NCBI GenBank assembly: GCA_022496185.1
Contig: WTXG01000001.1
Span: 1,550,001-1,614,000, forward strand
Length of the DNA stretch: 64,000 nucleotides
Source of the DNA: Multifurca ochricompacta
Lineage: Eukaryota > Basidiomycota > Agaricomycetes > Russulales > Russulaceae
Reading direction: 5' to 3'
The number at the start of each line of letters is the position of its first letter. Position 1 is the stretch's first letter. Below the pieces are notes generated by a model that was given only the letters and a program-made list of their open reading frames with translations, did no database searches and was not told the origin of the DNA. A program made the position numbers and the translations under genes. Below are positions 45,994 through 56,257 of this stretch, one piece after another.

Positions 45994-48692
45994 ATGACCA
46001 CCTCTTCCTCTTCCTCTGGTCCTCACCAGCGTCGACCCTCTGTAGAAACTGTTGATGTCTCTATACTCAGAGAGGTAGCAAGAAGTTCCCTTGTTCATGC
46101 CCTTAATTCTGTGAGTCTCTTTTCCCGCCTTTTCTTCAGCGTCAAGCGAGTGATCGCTTACCAGTTAAAAGGTGAATGGTGCAAAAACCCTCGTATTGGA
46201 CCCTTCTCTGGCTGGACCACTTAGCCTAGTAACAGAGGTATCTCTGCTTCAAGTATACACCGGTTACTTCCCGTTTTCGTTTCGCAGCTTATAATTGACA
46301 TAGCAACATGGGGTGGATAAGATGTTCTGGTTGGAACCTGGACCACTCTCCGCCGTGACGACAAATATATTGTATTTGTGCCGCCCACGAATCAAGTGGG
46401 TGAAGATAATCTCAGGTATTCAACCAGTTGACTACCACTTAGCTGCTTTCATTGAGGAAGGTAGATCAGATCAAGCGACATAGCTCGGAGTCGCAGAAGC
46501 ACACGTACACCCTTCTTCTCGTGCCTAGAACATCCACCCTCATGACCCGACTGTTGGAGGAAGAGGGCGTTCTCGGCGATATCACCATCTCTTCCTACAA
46601 TCTCCAATTTATCCCAATTGCGGATGATGTCGTATCGCTCGAAAATACTGAAGCTTTCAAGGAAATATGGGTGGTGGGTTGCACCTTCCTACCATATCAT
46701 TGCTCATATGATTTTTCGAGATCTAGGATGGTGATGAGACCTCCATTTTCGACTCCTCACAAGCATTGCACACTCTTCAGAAGCTGTTCGGGCTGTTCCC
46801 TCGCATTATCGGGAAAGGTGACTTTGCTGGAGTGAGCTCGCGCGTTTTCAAAACACGTAGTCATATCTAATTCTTCACAGCGGTTAGCGGATTTGCTTGC
46901 ACGCCAGACTACTCAGCGTACAAGCGCCGATCGGGAAAGTTTACTCGACATCTCTGACAAGTTTGACTCGCTCATCGTTATTGATCGACGTGTCGACATG
47001 ATCACACCACTGCTAACCCAGCTGACATACGAGGGACTAATAGACGAGGTTATTCATATCCAGAATTGTAAGTGATTGGCTGCTCTACCCCAACTCAAGT
47101 TTGATGCATTCCCCTAGCCCACATCGAGGTTCCGGCATCGCTACTAAATGCGCCAACCAACACATCTGCAGCGAGCTCCGCCTCCACGCCTCCAGCCCCT
47201 GCTCTTGCCCAGGAAAAGAAACGGAAACATCACCTTTCCGCCTCAACAGACCCAATTTTTGCGGAGCTGCGAGATCTAAACTTTGCATCCGTTGGGAAGC
47301 GATTGAACAAGGCAGCTCGTCGGCTGGACGAAGATTATAGGGTTTGTATGCGCATCGTTCAAGGACACGCTGCCAGGGCACGCTGAATCATGGTTCAGGC
47401 CCGTCATCAGGCCTCTGTGTCTCAACTACGTGATTTTGTGGGGAAATTGGGCGGCCTCCAAGCAGAGCACCGTGCTTTGCAACTTCGTGAGTCCCATGGT
47501 AGCTCGCCTTTTGGCCATGATGGCAGAATGCCACCCGCACAGACACTGGGTTATCGGAAATAATAATGCCCATAACACGATCGGAGATTTTCAACAAGTC
47601 GCTGGAAATACAACAAAGTCAGCACTGGCCGTGATTGCATCTTGGACCGTGTGACTCACTTATAGTACAGACTTGCTTGCTTCCTATGATATCCCAGGGC
47701 AGTTAACAGCCTTGGAAGATCTCATTGCGCAAGGGGCAGATATGCAACTTGTGTTTCGACTTGTCTGTCTTGCTAGTATTACATCTGGTGGGATCAAAAG
47801 CAAGACACTTGAAGTTATAAAGAAAGAAGTCCTGCAGGTTGGTTTAATTGAGCTCCCTTGCCTGATATGTACCTAACGATACTGTAGGCATACGGATATA
47901 GTCATCTTCCTTTGCTACTCTCCCTCGCTGCTCCTCCCTTGGCTATCCTGCTTCCGAATCCCTTGCCCCCATCGACCCCTGCGGCGGTTGCTGGCGCAAA
48001 ATATCCATACACGTCCTTGCGGAGGTCGTTACGTCTGCTGATCGACGGGAATGAGTCACTTGATGAGCTGGAGAACGATATAAGCTACGTATACTCCGGC
48101 TATGCGCCCATAAGCATTCGGCTGTCCAATGTGTGGCCCAGAAAGGCGGAGTTCTCAGTAATCCGGCTAAAAGCAAGGAGGGAGTGACGGAAGAAGACGG
48201 GAAAAAGGGGAAGTTAACACTTTTGGGACAAACTCAGGCACACCCTATCATTGGTTTCAAGGGGTTTGAAGATGTTGTGGAAAGTATTGCTGGCAGAACC
48301 TTTGATATTACGCAGAAAGGAGTTGAGGTGACGAATGGCGCTAGTACTGCCTTGCGTAAGTGGTTTGAAAAAAATAATGCATGGATTTTCTTACCGCAAC
48401 GCCGGGTGTTATTCAGTGCCTACTTCAGCAGGGGGACGAACGACGACCACCGTGGTGTTCTTTCTTGGCGGTTGCACGTATACGGAGATTGCTGCACTTC
48501 GATGGGCCGGTCGTCAGACACAAGGTAAGTTGGAAATGCTATCGAACATTTCGCGGAGACATTTTAATTGGCTTGCTGGCAGGCCGAAATTTTCTAATCG
48601 CAACAACTGGGATGGTAAGCGGAGGCAGCATGATTGAGAGCATTTCCGGTGTTGGAGGTGCAGACGTTAACTTAAAGGAAGCCAACTTGTGA
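45994..48692 (+). CDS. VPS33: VPS33, Sec1/Munc18 subunit of HOPS/CORVET
   Basis: VPS33 binds SNAREs and acts in vacuole and endosome fusion. The start is [20 protein letters not shown], then [15 protein letters not shown] and, after an intron, [21 protein letters not shown]. The next exon opens with [16 protein letters not shown]. Other Sec1-family blocks are [40 protein letters not shown] with [29 protein letters not shown], and the late [19 protein letters not shown]. It ends [25 protein letters not shown]. About 12 introns fit, and coding blocks join in phase where I checked. The Sec1 domain spans nearly the whole protein, as usual for the family (about 650-700 residues). Confidence 0.92.
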
Positions 48693-49187
48693 TGTGTCAC
48701 TTGGGGCACAATGTTGTATTGATTGATATTGACAGACAGTGACAATCAATTCAATTCAATATCAATTGTGTGTGTAGTTAGCTAGTAGGACCCCGAACTG
48801 GAGCTAGGGGCTCGGGGTTTCAAAGGCCTAGGAGCCTATGAGATAGGTGAGGGGGGGTGGCAGAGGGTCTCATTAGACAGACATCTTTAACGAACGCGCG
48901 GAGATCTCGATCGGGTTGAGAGTTGAGTTGAGGTTGAGGTTAGGTGTTAGGTTAGGTTAGAATTGAATTATATGCACCCCTTTCCTCGCTCTCCCCCCCC
49001 TTCCCCTCCTTCTCCCCTCCCTCCTCTTACCCTTACCCCCTTCCCTAACCACTCGTTCCTCCCTTTCCCTCTCCGGTAAGCCGTCTTCTCGCTGACTGCA
49101 TATCTATACAACAAGCCAAATATTCAATTCTTACTGTCGCACCCCGCGTTTCAACCGCGTGGCTTAGATCAGTCCTTTTGATTCTCC
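48693..49187. other. Intergenic, low-complexity
   Basis: No gene is seen. It contains an imperfect GTTGAG/GTTAGG repeat at 48925-48962 and a CCCTTCC-rich pyrimidine tract at 48980-49075. The right part is the upstream region of the small YABBY/HMG-like gene. Confidence 0.5.
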
Positions 49188-49530
49188 ATGCCAAAAGAAA
49201 AGAAGGCGGCAAGCGAGAGACCCGAGAGGAAATGTGCGCTGCTGTTCTTGATGGAGATGTTGATATTTAGCTCAGTCATACAACAGCAAGGTCCTCGAGT
49301 GGCGTAGGGCGTAAAAAGCTTACCGCGTACAATAAATTCATGCAGACGGAAATGGCACGCCTGAAGGAGAACGAGCCAGATATGTCGCATCAGGACAGGT
49401 GAGCTGACCCCGCGTAGTAGATGCAAAAGTAACTTGATCCTGATGAGATGATTATGAATACAGGTTCAAACTGGCGACGGCAAATTGGAAGTCTTCCAGG
49501 GAGAATCCGAAGGCCGTCCTGACTGACTGA
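49188..49530 (+). CDS. Small YABBY/HMG-box-like DNA-binding protein
   Basis: Three small exons join in phase: 49188-49233, 49308-49398 and 49464-49530. The product of about 67 residues starts MPKEKKAASERPERK. It then reads RKKLTAYNKFMQTEMARLKE, NEPDMSHQDR, FKLATANWKSSRENPKA and ends VLTD. This is the compact HMG-like fold found in the YABBY-type family of fungal and plant proteins; the YNKFM and FKLA..NWK positions match. Both introns have GT-AG ends and normal length. Single exons are too short to be noticed as open frames. The stop codon lies inside a (GACT)n microsatellite, so the exact C-terminus depends on repeat length. Such proteins probably bind or bend DNA; no specific role is known here. 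Confidence 0.75.
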
Positions 49531-49555
49531 CTGACTGACTGACTGACTGACTGAC
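49519..49555. repeat. (GACT)n microsatellite overlapping a stop codon
   Basis: About nine tandem GACT units begin in the last codons of the YABBY/HMG-like gene and supply its TGA stop. Confidence 0.88.
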
Positions 49556-50378
49556 ACTATGTTGATGTGATGTTGATGTTGATTTTGATTCCTGTCGCAC
49601 CTATGCGCCGTGCACCCCGTCCAGTTCGCAATGTAAAGAGAGTCGTATGCACTCACTGATATGGGCTGTCATTTCAGATGAAGATGAAGAGATTTTATTT
49701 CTTGGGTGGGGGTATAAGGTCGTGCGTTGTGCTTCGTGCAAAGACTGGATATTTAATCTGCACCTTGGCTACGTCGTGTAATAAACCTTTGCTTTGAGTC
49801 TTGCCGAGTTCAGAGGTTGAGGCTGAGTGAGGTGATCATTCAGAACTCAACAACAATAACAACAACAACAACAACAACAACAACAGCAACAACAACAGCA
49901 ACAACAACAACGAAACGGCCAGTATCACTCGTGCTCTTCCTCACTCTCACACACATAAACCCTCTATTTCACAGTTCTTAACATTCACCTCGAGTTCGAG
50001 CTCGAGCTCGGGTTGAGAGAAAAGTTCAAGTTGACATGTGCAATTCCTAAATATCAAGTCTTCGGTCGGTCTTATTCTCTTCTGTATCACTCTCTTCTCC
50101 TAGCTTGCCTCTTGACCCCAATTGTCCCCCGTCCCTCGTCTCTTATCTATTAGCTTCTCTTTTGACTTTCTCCGTATACCTTAGTCTACGAGCTATCGGT
50201 CCGACATCGATAACGACACCTCCTTCCCCACCCCACCTACATAAGCTTTTCGTGAACCTTTACTTCATTTTTCCCTAGACCCAGTCCCGAACTTTTCCTC
50301 CCTAAGAATCCTACAGAGTGGGAACCCAACCGTTCGTTTCCCGACTTCGTCTCCTCATCCTCGACTTCAAACCTCGCC
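49531..50378. other. Intergenic and 5' region of the F-box gene
   Basis: No conserved coding sequence is seen. A (CAA)n run occupies 49846-49911. From 50040 to 50378 the DNA is CT-rich, as in many fungal promoters and leaders, and leads into the F-box gene start. Confidence 0.5.
49846..49911. repeat. (CAA)n microsatellite
   Basis: About 20 CAA triplets with a few CAG and TAA interruptions, upstream of the F-box/LRR gene. Confidence 0.88.
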
Positions 50379-53189
50379 ATGTCTTCCGATCCTTTGCATT
50401 TCACCACAGAGCAGTCGCCTCATCAGAAAGGGAAGGGTCCGTCTGTTCCCGTTGAGATCCCTTCTGGTGGGACTGACAACGCGCCAAACGACCTGTTCTC
50501 GATTTCGCTCGATTCCAGTACCTTCCCTGGTGCATCTAATCCTGGTGCACCGTCCTCGCCGGCTGCTCAGCATGAACTTACAATTACACATCTAGAACTG
50601 ACTTCTCAACACGACCTTGACTCCTTAGCATATCGCTCATGCCTTGACAAAGGGAAGACCAGAGACACCCCTCCGATTCTTCCCCCCCTCACTTTCCCTC
50701 CCATGACATTCGACATCTGTCCATCCCCTAGTCTTATTTCCGAACCTGGTCCCTCCTCCTATGGTTCATTGTACCCTCCAGGCATGGAACAAGTCTCTTA
50801 CGCCCCACTGGCGCTTAGCAGCTCCATCGCACATGGCGCGGGCTCTATTCACGCCCATGCGCCGCCACGGAGACGTTCTTTCTCCAATCCTTCCTCCGTC
50901 TTTCCGAACATCCCATCGCCTCTTCTGCACCTACAAGAGCGAAGGTCGAGTCGTCAAGGAGCCCCGTTGAACTCTTCTTTCACAAGCATGCTACCTCAGA
51001 TGGACGCCAAACGCGTTCCATGCCGAGCTCTCCCGGGGTTGTGATGCAGGTCCCAATCACCCTCGATGCGGTCGATTCCGGCAGTTGTCTAGCACCATGG
51101 AAGCGGGAGTTCAAGTCACGTTCCAAAGAGAAACCCAAAGCGGAGGCCTTTTCCTATCTTGCCCTTGATGGCCTCGGAGAATCCACCTATGCCTTTCCAG
51201 ACTATTATCCTGTCTACTCGCAATACGGTCGGCGGCCGAAGTTCATACTCTCAAAGTAAATGGCCGATCCAATTCGGATCCGTTCCCATTACCCCATACT
51301 TTTGACGCTGTGTCAACGAATGCCGCGAATGCGTTCGCGCCCATTCCACTCATTAACCCCCCTAACCTCTTTGATGGTACGCTTCCACGAGAGCTTCGTC
51401 TGCGCGTATTCGGTTTCCTCGTGGAAATATATGAGGAGGATCACGTACGTAAGGTTCGTGAAGGCAGGTGGACCGCGATCAAAGCGTCAAAGCAGAAGTG
51501 GGTTGGTCGCGATCAGGGTATACGGGAGCTTATGCGGTTATGTAGGGTGAGCATGCGAATCTCTCTTGTAATATCCATGGCCAACGCATTCCGCGACAGG
51601 TCTGCAAGACCTGGCTGACCCTTATCCACGATGGACAATTGTGGACTAATTTGGATCTTCGCGCCTTCCCCAAAATCCCTGCCTCACAACTACTGCAAAT
51701 TGTGGACACCGCTGGGCCATTCATAACCTCTTTCAATATCTCTGGCCACGGAGGACTACTGTCGTCGACTCTAGACAAGTTGACAAACAGTTTGTCCGTG
51801 GTACATAGTATGAAGGTGGCGCCTGCTCTCAATCAACTCACCTATCTGAATATGAGCGGCTGCTCAACGGTTACAACATCATCTCTTCACTTTCTCTTAA
51901 CTCAGAGCCCGTTTTTAGAATCCTCTATTTTAAAAGGAATCCCCGCTGTTACTAATGAGACGTGCGAAATCCTTTCCAATCACTGTCCACGGCTTGTGTC
52001 GTTGAATCTGAGTCGATGCAAGAATCTCACAGGAGCCGGCATCCGATACTTTGCATCTTCTGCTGTCACGCGTGCGAAGTTACTTCCCTTGGTCGAATTG
52101 CGTTTGTCGGGAATCAAAGGAATTACTGATAACACAATGGCCGCGCTGGGGAAGGCAGCACCTTACCTCGAAGTATTGGATCTGAGCTATTGTAGAGATC
52201 TCCACAACTCTTCTCTGGATGCATTCATAGCGTGTGCAGATGACTTTGCTTTGGACTCTATCTCACTCACCGCACGGCAAGCCGGCCGCAACCCCACCGA
52301 TGGTAGGCGCTACCGAAGGCGAATCACACATCTCCGACACTTGTCGCTCTCATCCTGCACTCTTCTCACAGACATAGCTTGCTCCCATCTAGCGTATGCT
52401 GTACCCCAGCTAGTGCTGTTAGAGCTGGGAGGAATTGGGGGAGAGCTCAAGGATGATGGTGTTGTCCGACTTCTCGAAACGCTTCCCAACCTTAAGAAGC
52501 TCGATTTGGAAGACGCATCCGACATAACGGACAATGTCCTTCATGCTATTACCCCAGTTCTCTCCAGCGATGATGTCAGCCGGAATCGTCGTGTGCCTGG
52601 CCATACTTTGGAGCACCTCATTGTTTCTTGCGCTGTTCAGCTCAGCAGCGAAGCATTCCTTGCATTAATGAGGAACTGTACGCATCTCCGTGTTCTGGAA
52701 GCTGATGGCACACGCATTTCAGCTGCCTCTGTGAAGGAGTTTGTGAAGCTGGCTCGCGAGAGGGACGCGCGGGACGCGACCATCGTGGCGATCGACTGCC
52801 GTTCAATGAACGACGGCATTGTCAAGGAACTCGCGGACTCGATACGCCCGAGGCATGGCTGGCGCGCATATGAGGCTCGCCGCTTAGCATATCTTGACGG
52901 ACGGGACGATGAAGCCCTTGGTGTTGGCCAAGACGAATGTGACCCCCAGCGTGTTGTGTTTAAGACCTTCTCATCGTGGCAGACTGTGGACGCCGTCGCT
53001 GCTACCCGCAACAAACACCGCAAAGGCTGGCGGCGTCGTGATGCTAATCTCTCTGGAAGTTCCAACGCTGAGGATGGGCCTGCATTGCGCTCGAGGTGGT
53101 GGTCTCCAGGAGGGAGACGTTCTTCGGGGGTAAATTCTCCGAGCCTTTTAGAAACTAACAGCGAACGCGAAGGATGTACAATCATGTAG
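50379..53189 (+). CDS. F-box/leucine-rich-repeat protein with C-terminal CaaX box
   Basis: F-box proteins recruit substrates to SCF ubiquitin ligases. A disordered Ser/Pro-rich N-terminal part (MSSDPLHFTTEQSPHQKG) is followed by the F-box at about 51380-51430 (LPRELRLRVFGFLVEIY). An intron lies at about 51547-51600, and then KTWLTLIHDGQLWTNLDL. Leucine-rich repeats of the FBXL cysteine-containing type run from about 51830 to 52740, e.g. LTYLNMSGCSTVTTSSLHFL and LEVLDLSYCRDLHNSSLDAF. The last residues are EREGCTIM, a farnesylation-type CaaX box, as in animal FBXL2/FBXL20 by analogy. One-base slips are needed at about 51017-51020 and near 51240. The substrate is unknown. It converges with LRP1. 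Confidence 0.85.
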
Positions 53190-53397
53190 TAGTTTTTTGT
53201 ATTTTTTTTTTTACGCACTAGCCCGCTAAAGTCACAAACAGGCCATGGACTCATGTACCTTAAGCCGCACTATCTCGAGGTTACTGATTTAGTATGTTGT
53301 ATGTATGTATGTATGTAATCGCGCCTGTAATTTCCTGAATGACCTAGTATATCCTACTCCAGCTAGGCGCGATGTCTAATCGAGGGACACGAGCCGA

Positions 53398-54544
53398 CTA
53401 GAACGGTCCTTTTTTCTTTGGTCGTTTCCTCGACTTCGTTCTGTCCTGCTGCTCGCCGCCCGAAGAGGGGGTGGTGCCACTTGAGACATCAGCTCTACCG
53501 TCTTCGATACAAATCCCCCGAGCCCTCGCGCCGGACCGGGAGGTGCTTGGCATTGAACCGGTCAGTGAAGAAGAGCAGACATCTTGACCCTCGCTATAAC
53601 CTAGGGAAGGAGGTGGGTAGGCAGATATGACTTTATAAAACCGTGCAAACCTGAAAAGGGGTCAATTGGTGGTCGCCTTCGCTTCTCAGCCCAGGTCTCA
53701 GAGGTAGAGGTAGAAACATCCCGTGCAGAACTCCCCATGGATTTCGCTTTGCCTTTGCCAGCCTTAAACCCCGACACTTGACCTGGGCTCCCAAACGATC
53801 CATCTGCGTCCTCGGACTCGTCACTATCGATCACGGCCAAGTCATTGCTACCTTCCTCGCTTGGCTCTTCTCGCAAAGTCTCCCGGTATTGTTCGCGCTC
53901 GAGCATTTTTGTGGTCGCCTTTACAGGAACGTGAACTGGGTGGGTCGCCTCATTAGCCTCGAAGCGTAAGTGGGTGGTGGGGCCGGAGCCGATGCCGTTG
54001 CCAGGGGTAGTGTCCTTTGCTTGGGCAATGGCATGCTTGATGAAACGGGTTGCAGCGGCTCTGTCGATTGCAAGCTGGCCTGCGTCATAGTGATGTAACA
54101 GATAAATAACGATGATGCGGAATGTGCGCGCATGTGAATACAGACGTTTTACGGGATCCTCAGCGTCCTTGATTTTGTCAAAATATTGTCGCACCCTGTC
54201 CTGAGACATAATCTTAGTAGTCACTCTCCCTGATATCAAAGCGAGAAGGAACTACGAGTTCTGCGATGACTGGATGCGTTTTGGGGTCCAGTCCCCTTGT
54301 CTTCAAGTAGACTGTAAGTTGTTTCTGTCGGCGGTGCGGCGTGCAGAGAGATGAGAGTTTGTCACGGACCGAAGACAAGGTCGTACACGAGATAGGGAAT
54401 GACCACCTGCAACTTTGCCTGCTGAAGCGTGTCTAGGCTAAGGACCAGCTCAGGCAGTAGGGCAGCCAGGCCAGTCTCAAGGTCATCAAGTGAATTGATG
54501 AGCACCGAGAGCTTCCTTTTGATCTTGAGTGTGTCGTCCGACAT
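53398..54544 (-). CDS. LRP1: Exosome cofactor LRP1/Rrp47 (C1D family)
   Basis: C1D-family proteins partner Rrp6 in the nuclear exosome for rRNA, snoRNA and pre-mRNA 3' processing. The first exon starts MSDDTLKIKRKLSVLINSLD and contains the Sas10/Utp3/C1D helical core. After an intron (about 54315-54360) come the residues VYLKTRGLDPKTHP and then DRVRQYFDKIKDAEDPVKR. The next conserved block is AIDRAAATRFIKHAIAQAKD. The C-terminal part is acidic then basic and disordered. A second intron (about 53601-53650) leads to a last exon ending KSRKRPKKKGPF, a likely RNA-binding or nuclear-targeting tail. If that intron were retained, the frame would stop at 53601. It is divergent from the GSKIP-domain gene. 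Confidence 0.87.
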
Positions 54545-54675
54545 GACTGCGAACGAACGAACACTGGTGCTAACTTACGTTGTGACTCGCTCGCTTTTGA
54601 ACCACGGACCACCACGATCAGTGACAAGCCACACCCACACACACAGAGGACACCCTCCCGTCCATCACATCATTT
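54545..54675. promoter_or_regulatory. Compact divergent promoter LRP1/GSKIP-domain gene
   Basis: Only 131 bases separate two divergent start codons. It includes a (CA)n-rich run at 54630-54650. The two genes must share regulatory DNA. Inferred from arrangement. Confidence 0.5.
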
Positions 54676-55033
54676 ATGGACGACAAAAGTGAAAGTGAAA
54701 TATATGATTTTTATCGAAGGGAACTTATACGGGCATTAAACGAGCAATCATTTGGAATTGCTCATTCAGAAGTGACCCATTTCGCGGAGAATGAAGCAAG
54801 GGGAGCTATCACTTTGCTAGAAGGCGAGACTATAAATGTAGTCTTGTCATCTGCTGGCTATCAGGTTGGATTGCGTCTTCTCAATGACCCTACTATTAAT
54901 TGACCTTTTCAAGTTGTCAGCTCAAGTGAAATTCTATGAAACATTGGATGATCTTTTGTCTTCAACGAGTCCAACGTATTCAGCGAAAAGAGTAGAAATA
55001 TTAATGGCAAGGTTACAGGACATAAATAAATAA
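54676..55033 (+). CDS. GSKIP-domain protein
   Basis: Two exons give a protein of about 102 residues. It starts MDDKSESEIYDFYRRELIRA and contains EVTHFAENEARGAITLLEGE and INVVLSSAGYQ. After an intron (about 54865-54913) it continues LSAQVKFYETLDDLLSSTSP and AKRVEILMARLQDINK. The pattern of a beta-rich core followed by YETLDDLLSSxSPxY and a short helix is that of the GSKIP domain (named for the GSK3-beta interaction protein; also the domain in CLU N-termini). In animals GSKIP tethers PKA and GSK3-beta; the fungal role is not established. No frame break is seen. Confidence 0.72.
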
Positions 55034-55048
55034 ATAATTAAACATAGT

Positions 55049-55073
55049 CAACACAACACAACACAACACAACA
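55049..55073. repeat. (ACACA)n short tandem repeat
   Basis: Five pentanucleotide ACACA units just after the GSKIP-domain gene. Confidence 0.75.
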
Positions 55074-55131
55074 AATATAAACAACATCTCACCTACTCCA
55101 CTCTCCACTTTTTACTTCTCCATTCCTTTAC

Positions 55132-55754
55132 ATGGTTCGTCGAACGCATACATTTCAACTTTACCTTACTAACAGTGCGGCGTCATCTTACAGTCATCCG
55201 AGTTGAGATACACTGCGAATACTCAATTAGAACACCGTGAGTGGTCTAGCTTCCACATATTTGAATATTTCCATATCTCTGTTCAGTCCACGCTCGTTAT
55301 ACCGGCACAGGTGTGTGACATCTTGTCCGCGTTCATCCTCAAGTTGATCTGTTCTAGGCCATGCAGATCTGAGCAAATAGTCCGCCCACATATCCCTTTT
55401 ATCTTCTTTCTCACTCACCCTTTCATCAAGTGAGTGGCTGACACACCAGCACCGCGATACGCTGTCAACTATAGTCGGACACCCCAGCCTCACGTCCTAT
55501 CTTGCTATCGCTGACGGGGAGGCTACAGGGCGTACTAGATTCGAGATCACAGAGGTATACACTCTCAACTCTTGCCCTTGTGCGAAATATATGCCGATGA
55601 AATAATACACAGCGGATGGTTCAGCCATGTGGACCTCCTCCTGCGAAGGACGATGACTAAAGCGGCCGTTGTGCTCTTTTTTTTTGCAAGGTCTGAAGTT
55701 CGAATGGGTGCCTTCTATTTTAGCCTTGTCAATACGCAAGATAGTCAATTTTAA
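55132..55754 (+). CDS. Unrecognised protein gene, frame broken as given
   Basis: Coding-like blocks occur in order: MVRRTHTFQLYLTNSAASSY, then (after a one-base slip near 55199-55203) LRYTANTQLEHREWSSFHIF with EYFHISVQSTLVIPAQVCDIL. An intron at about 55431-55450 leads to HRDTLSTIVGHPSLTSYLAI and GRTRFEITEVYTL. After another slip near 55570 come LCEIYADEIIHSGWFSHVDL and MGAFYFSLVNTQDSQF. The composition, the order and the GT-AG boundary support a real gene of about 190 residues, or a recent relic. I do not recognise the family and suggest no function. Confidence 0.4.
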
Positions 55755-56257
55755 GCGCAAAGCCAAGCGTATATCACACAGTAGCTCTAGCCTTGTGACT
55801 GGCTACACGCCATCTTGTTTTCTGTAAAATCGAAGGCGATCCATATTTTCCACTAGACACCGCGTGGCACCATTGATGCTTCGCTAGTCAAGACGTTTTC
55901 CTCATGAAACATGCGTTCCTTCTGGTGGCGGCTCGCTTTTGCTCAGTCAACGCCACCAACGCCACATTCCACAGCTGTTTGGGAATCACGTCACTTGTGC
56001 TTTGTGATCCAAGTGTCCTCTCGAATTCAACGTTTGTGGTTTATTTTCTTACAATAGATATTGCCACTTCACCTATAGGATGTGGTCTTTGCCCTTACAG
56101 TTTGTTGTTTGCATCAGAATCTTTTTAAAGGTTGGCCGGGTGGTCAATCTCTCTCTAGCTTCTTCCGCTTCACCTAGATAACTGACTGCTCCACCATATA
56201 TTTTTGTCGTTGCGTTCCCCCTTTCTTTTCAGACTGACGACATCTCGCCATTCTAGC
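55755..56257. other. Intergenic, upstream of methyltransferase gene
   Basis: No conserved coding sequence is recognised. An open frame at 55904-56128 begins with a hydrophobic stretch but shows no family resemblance. CT-rich DNA lies just before the methyltransferase start. Confidence 0.45.

Noticed and set aside
49501..49660. Possible minus-strand gene across the (GACT)n repeat
   Set aside because: The peptide contains a repeated VSQS pattern dictated by the microsatellite, and the plus strand encodes the YABBY/HMG-like protein.
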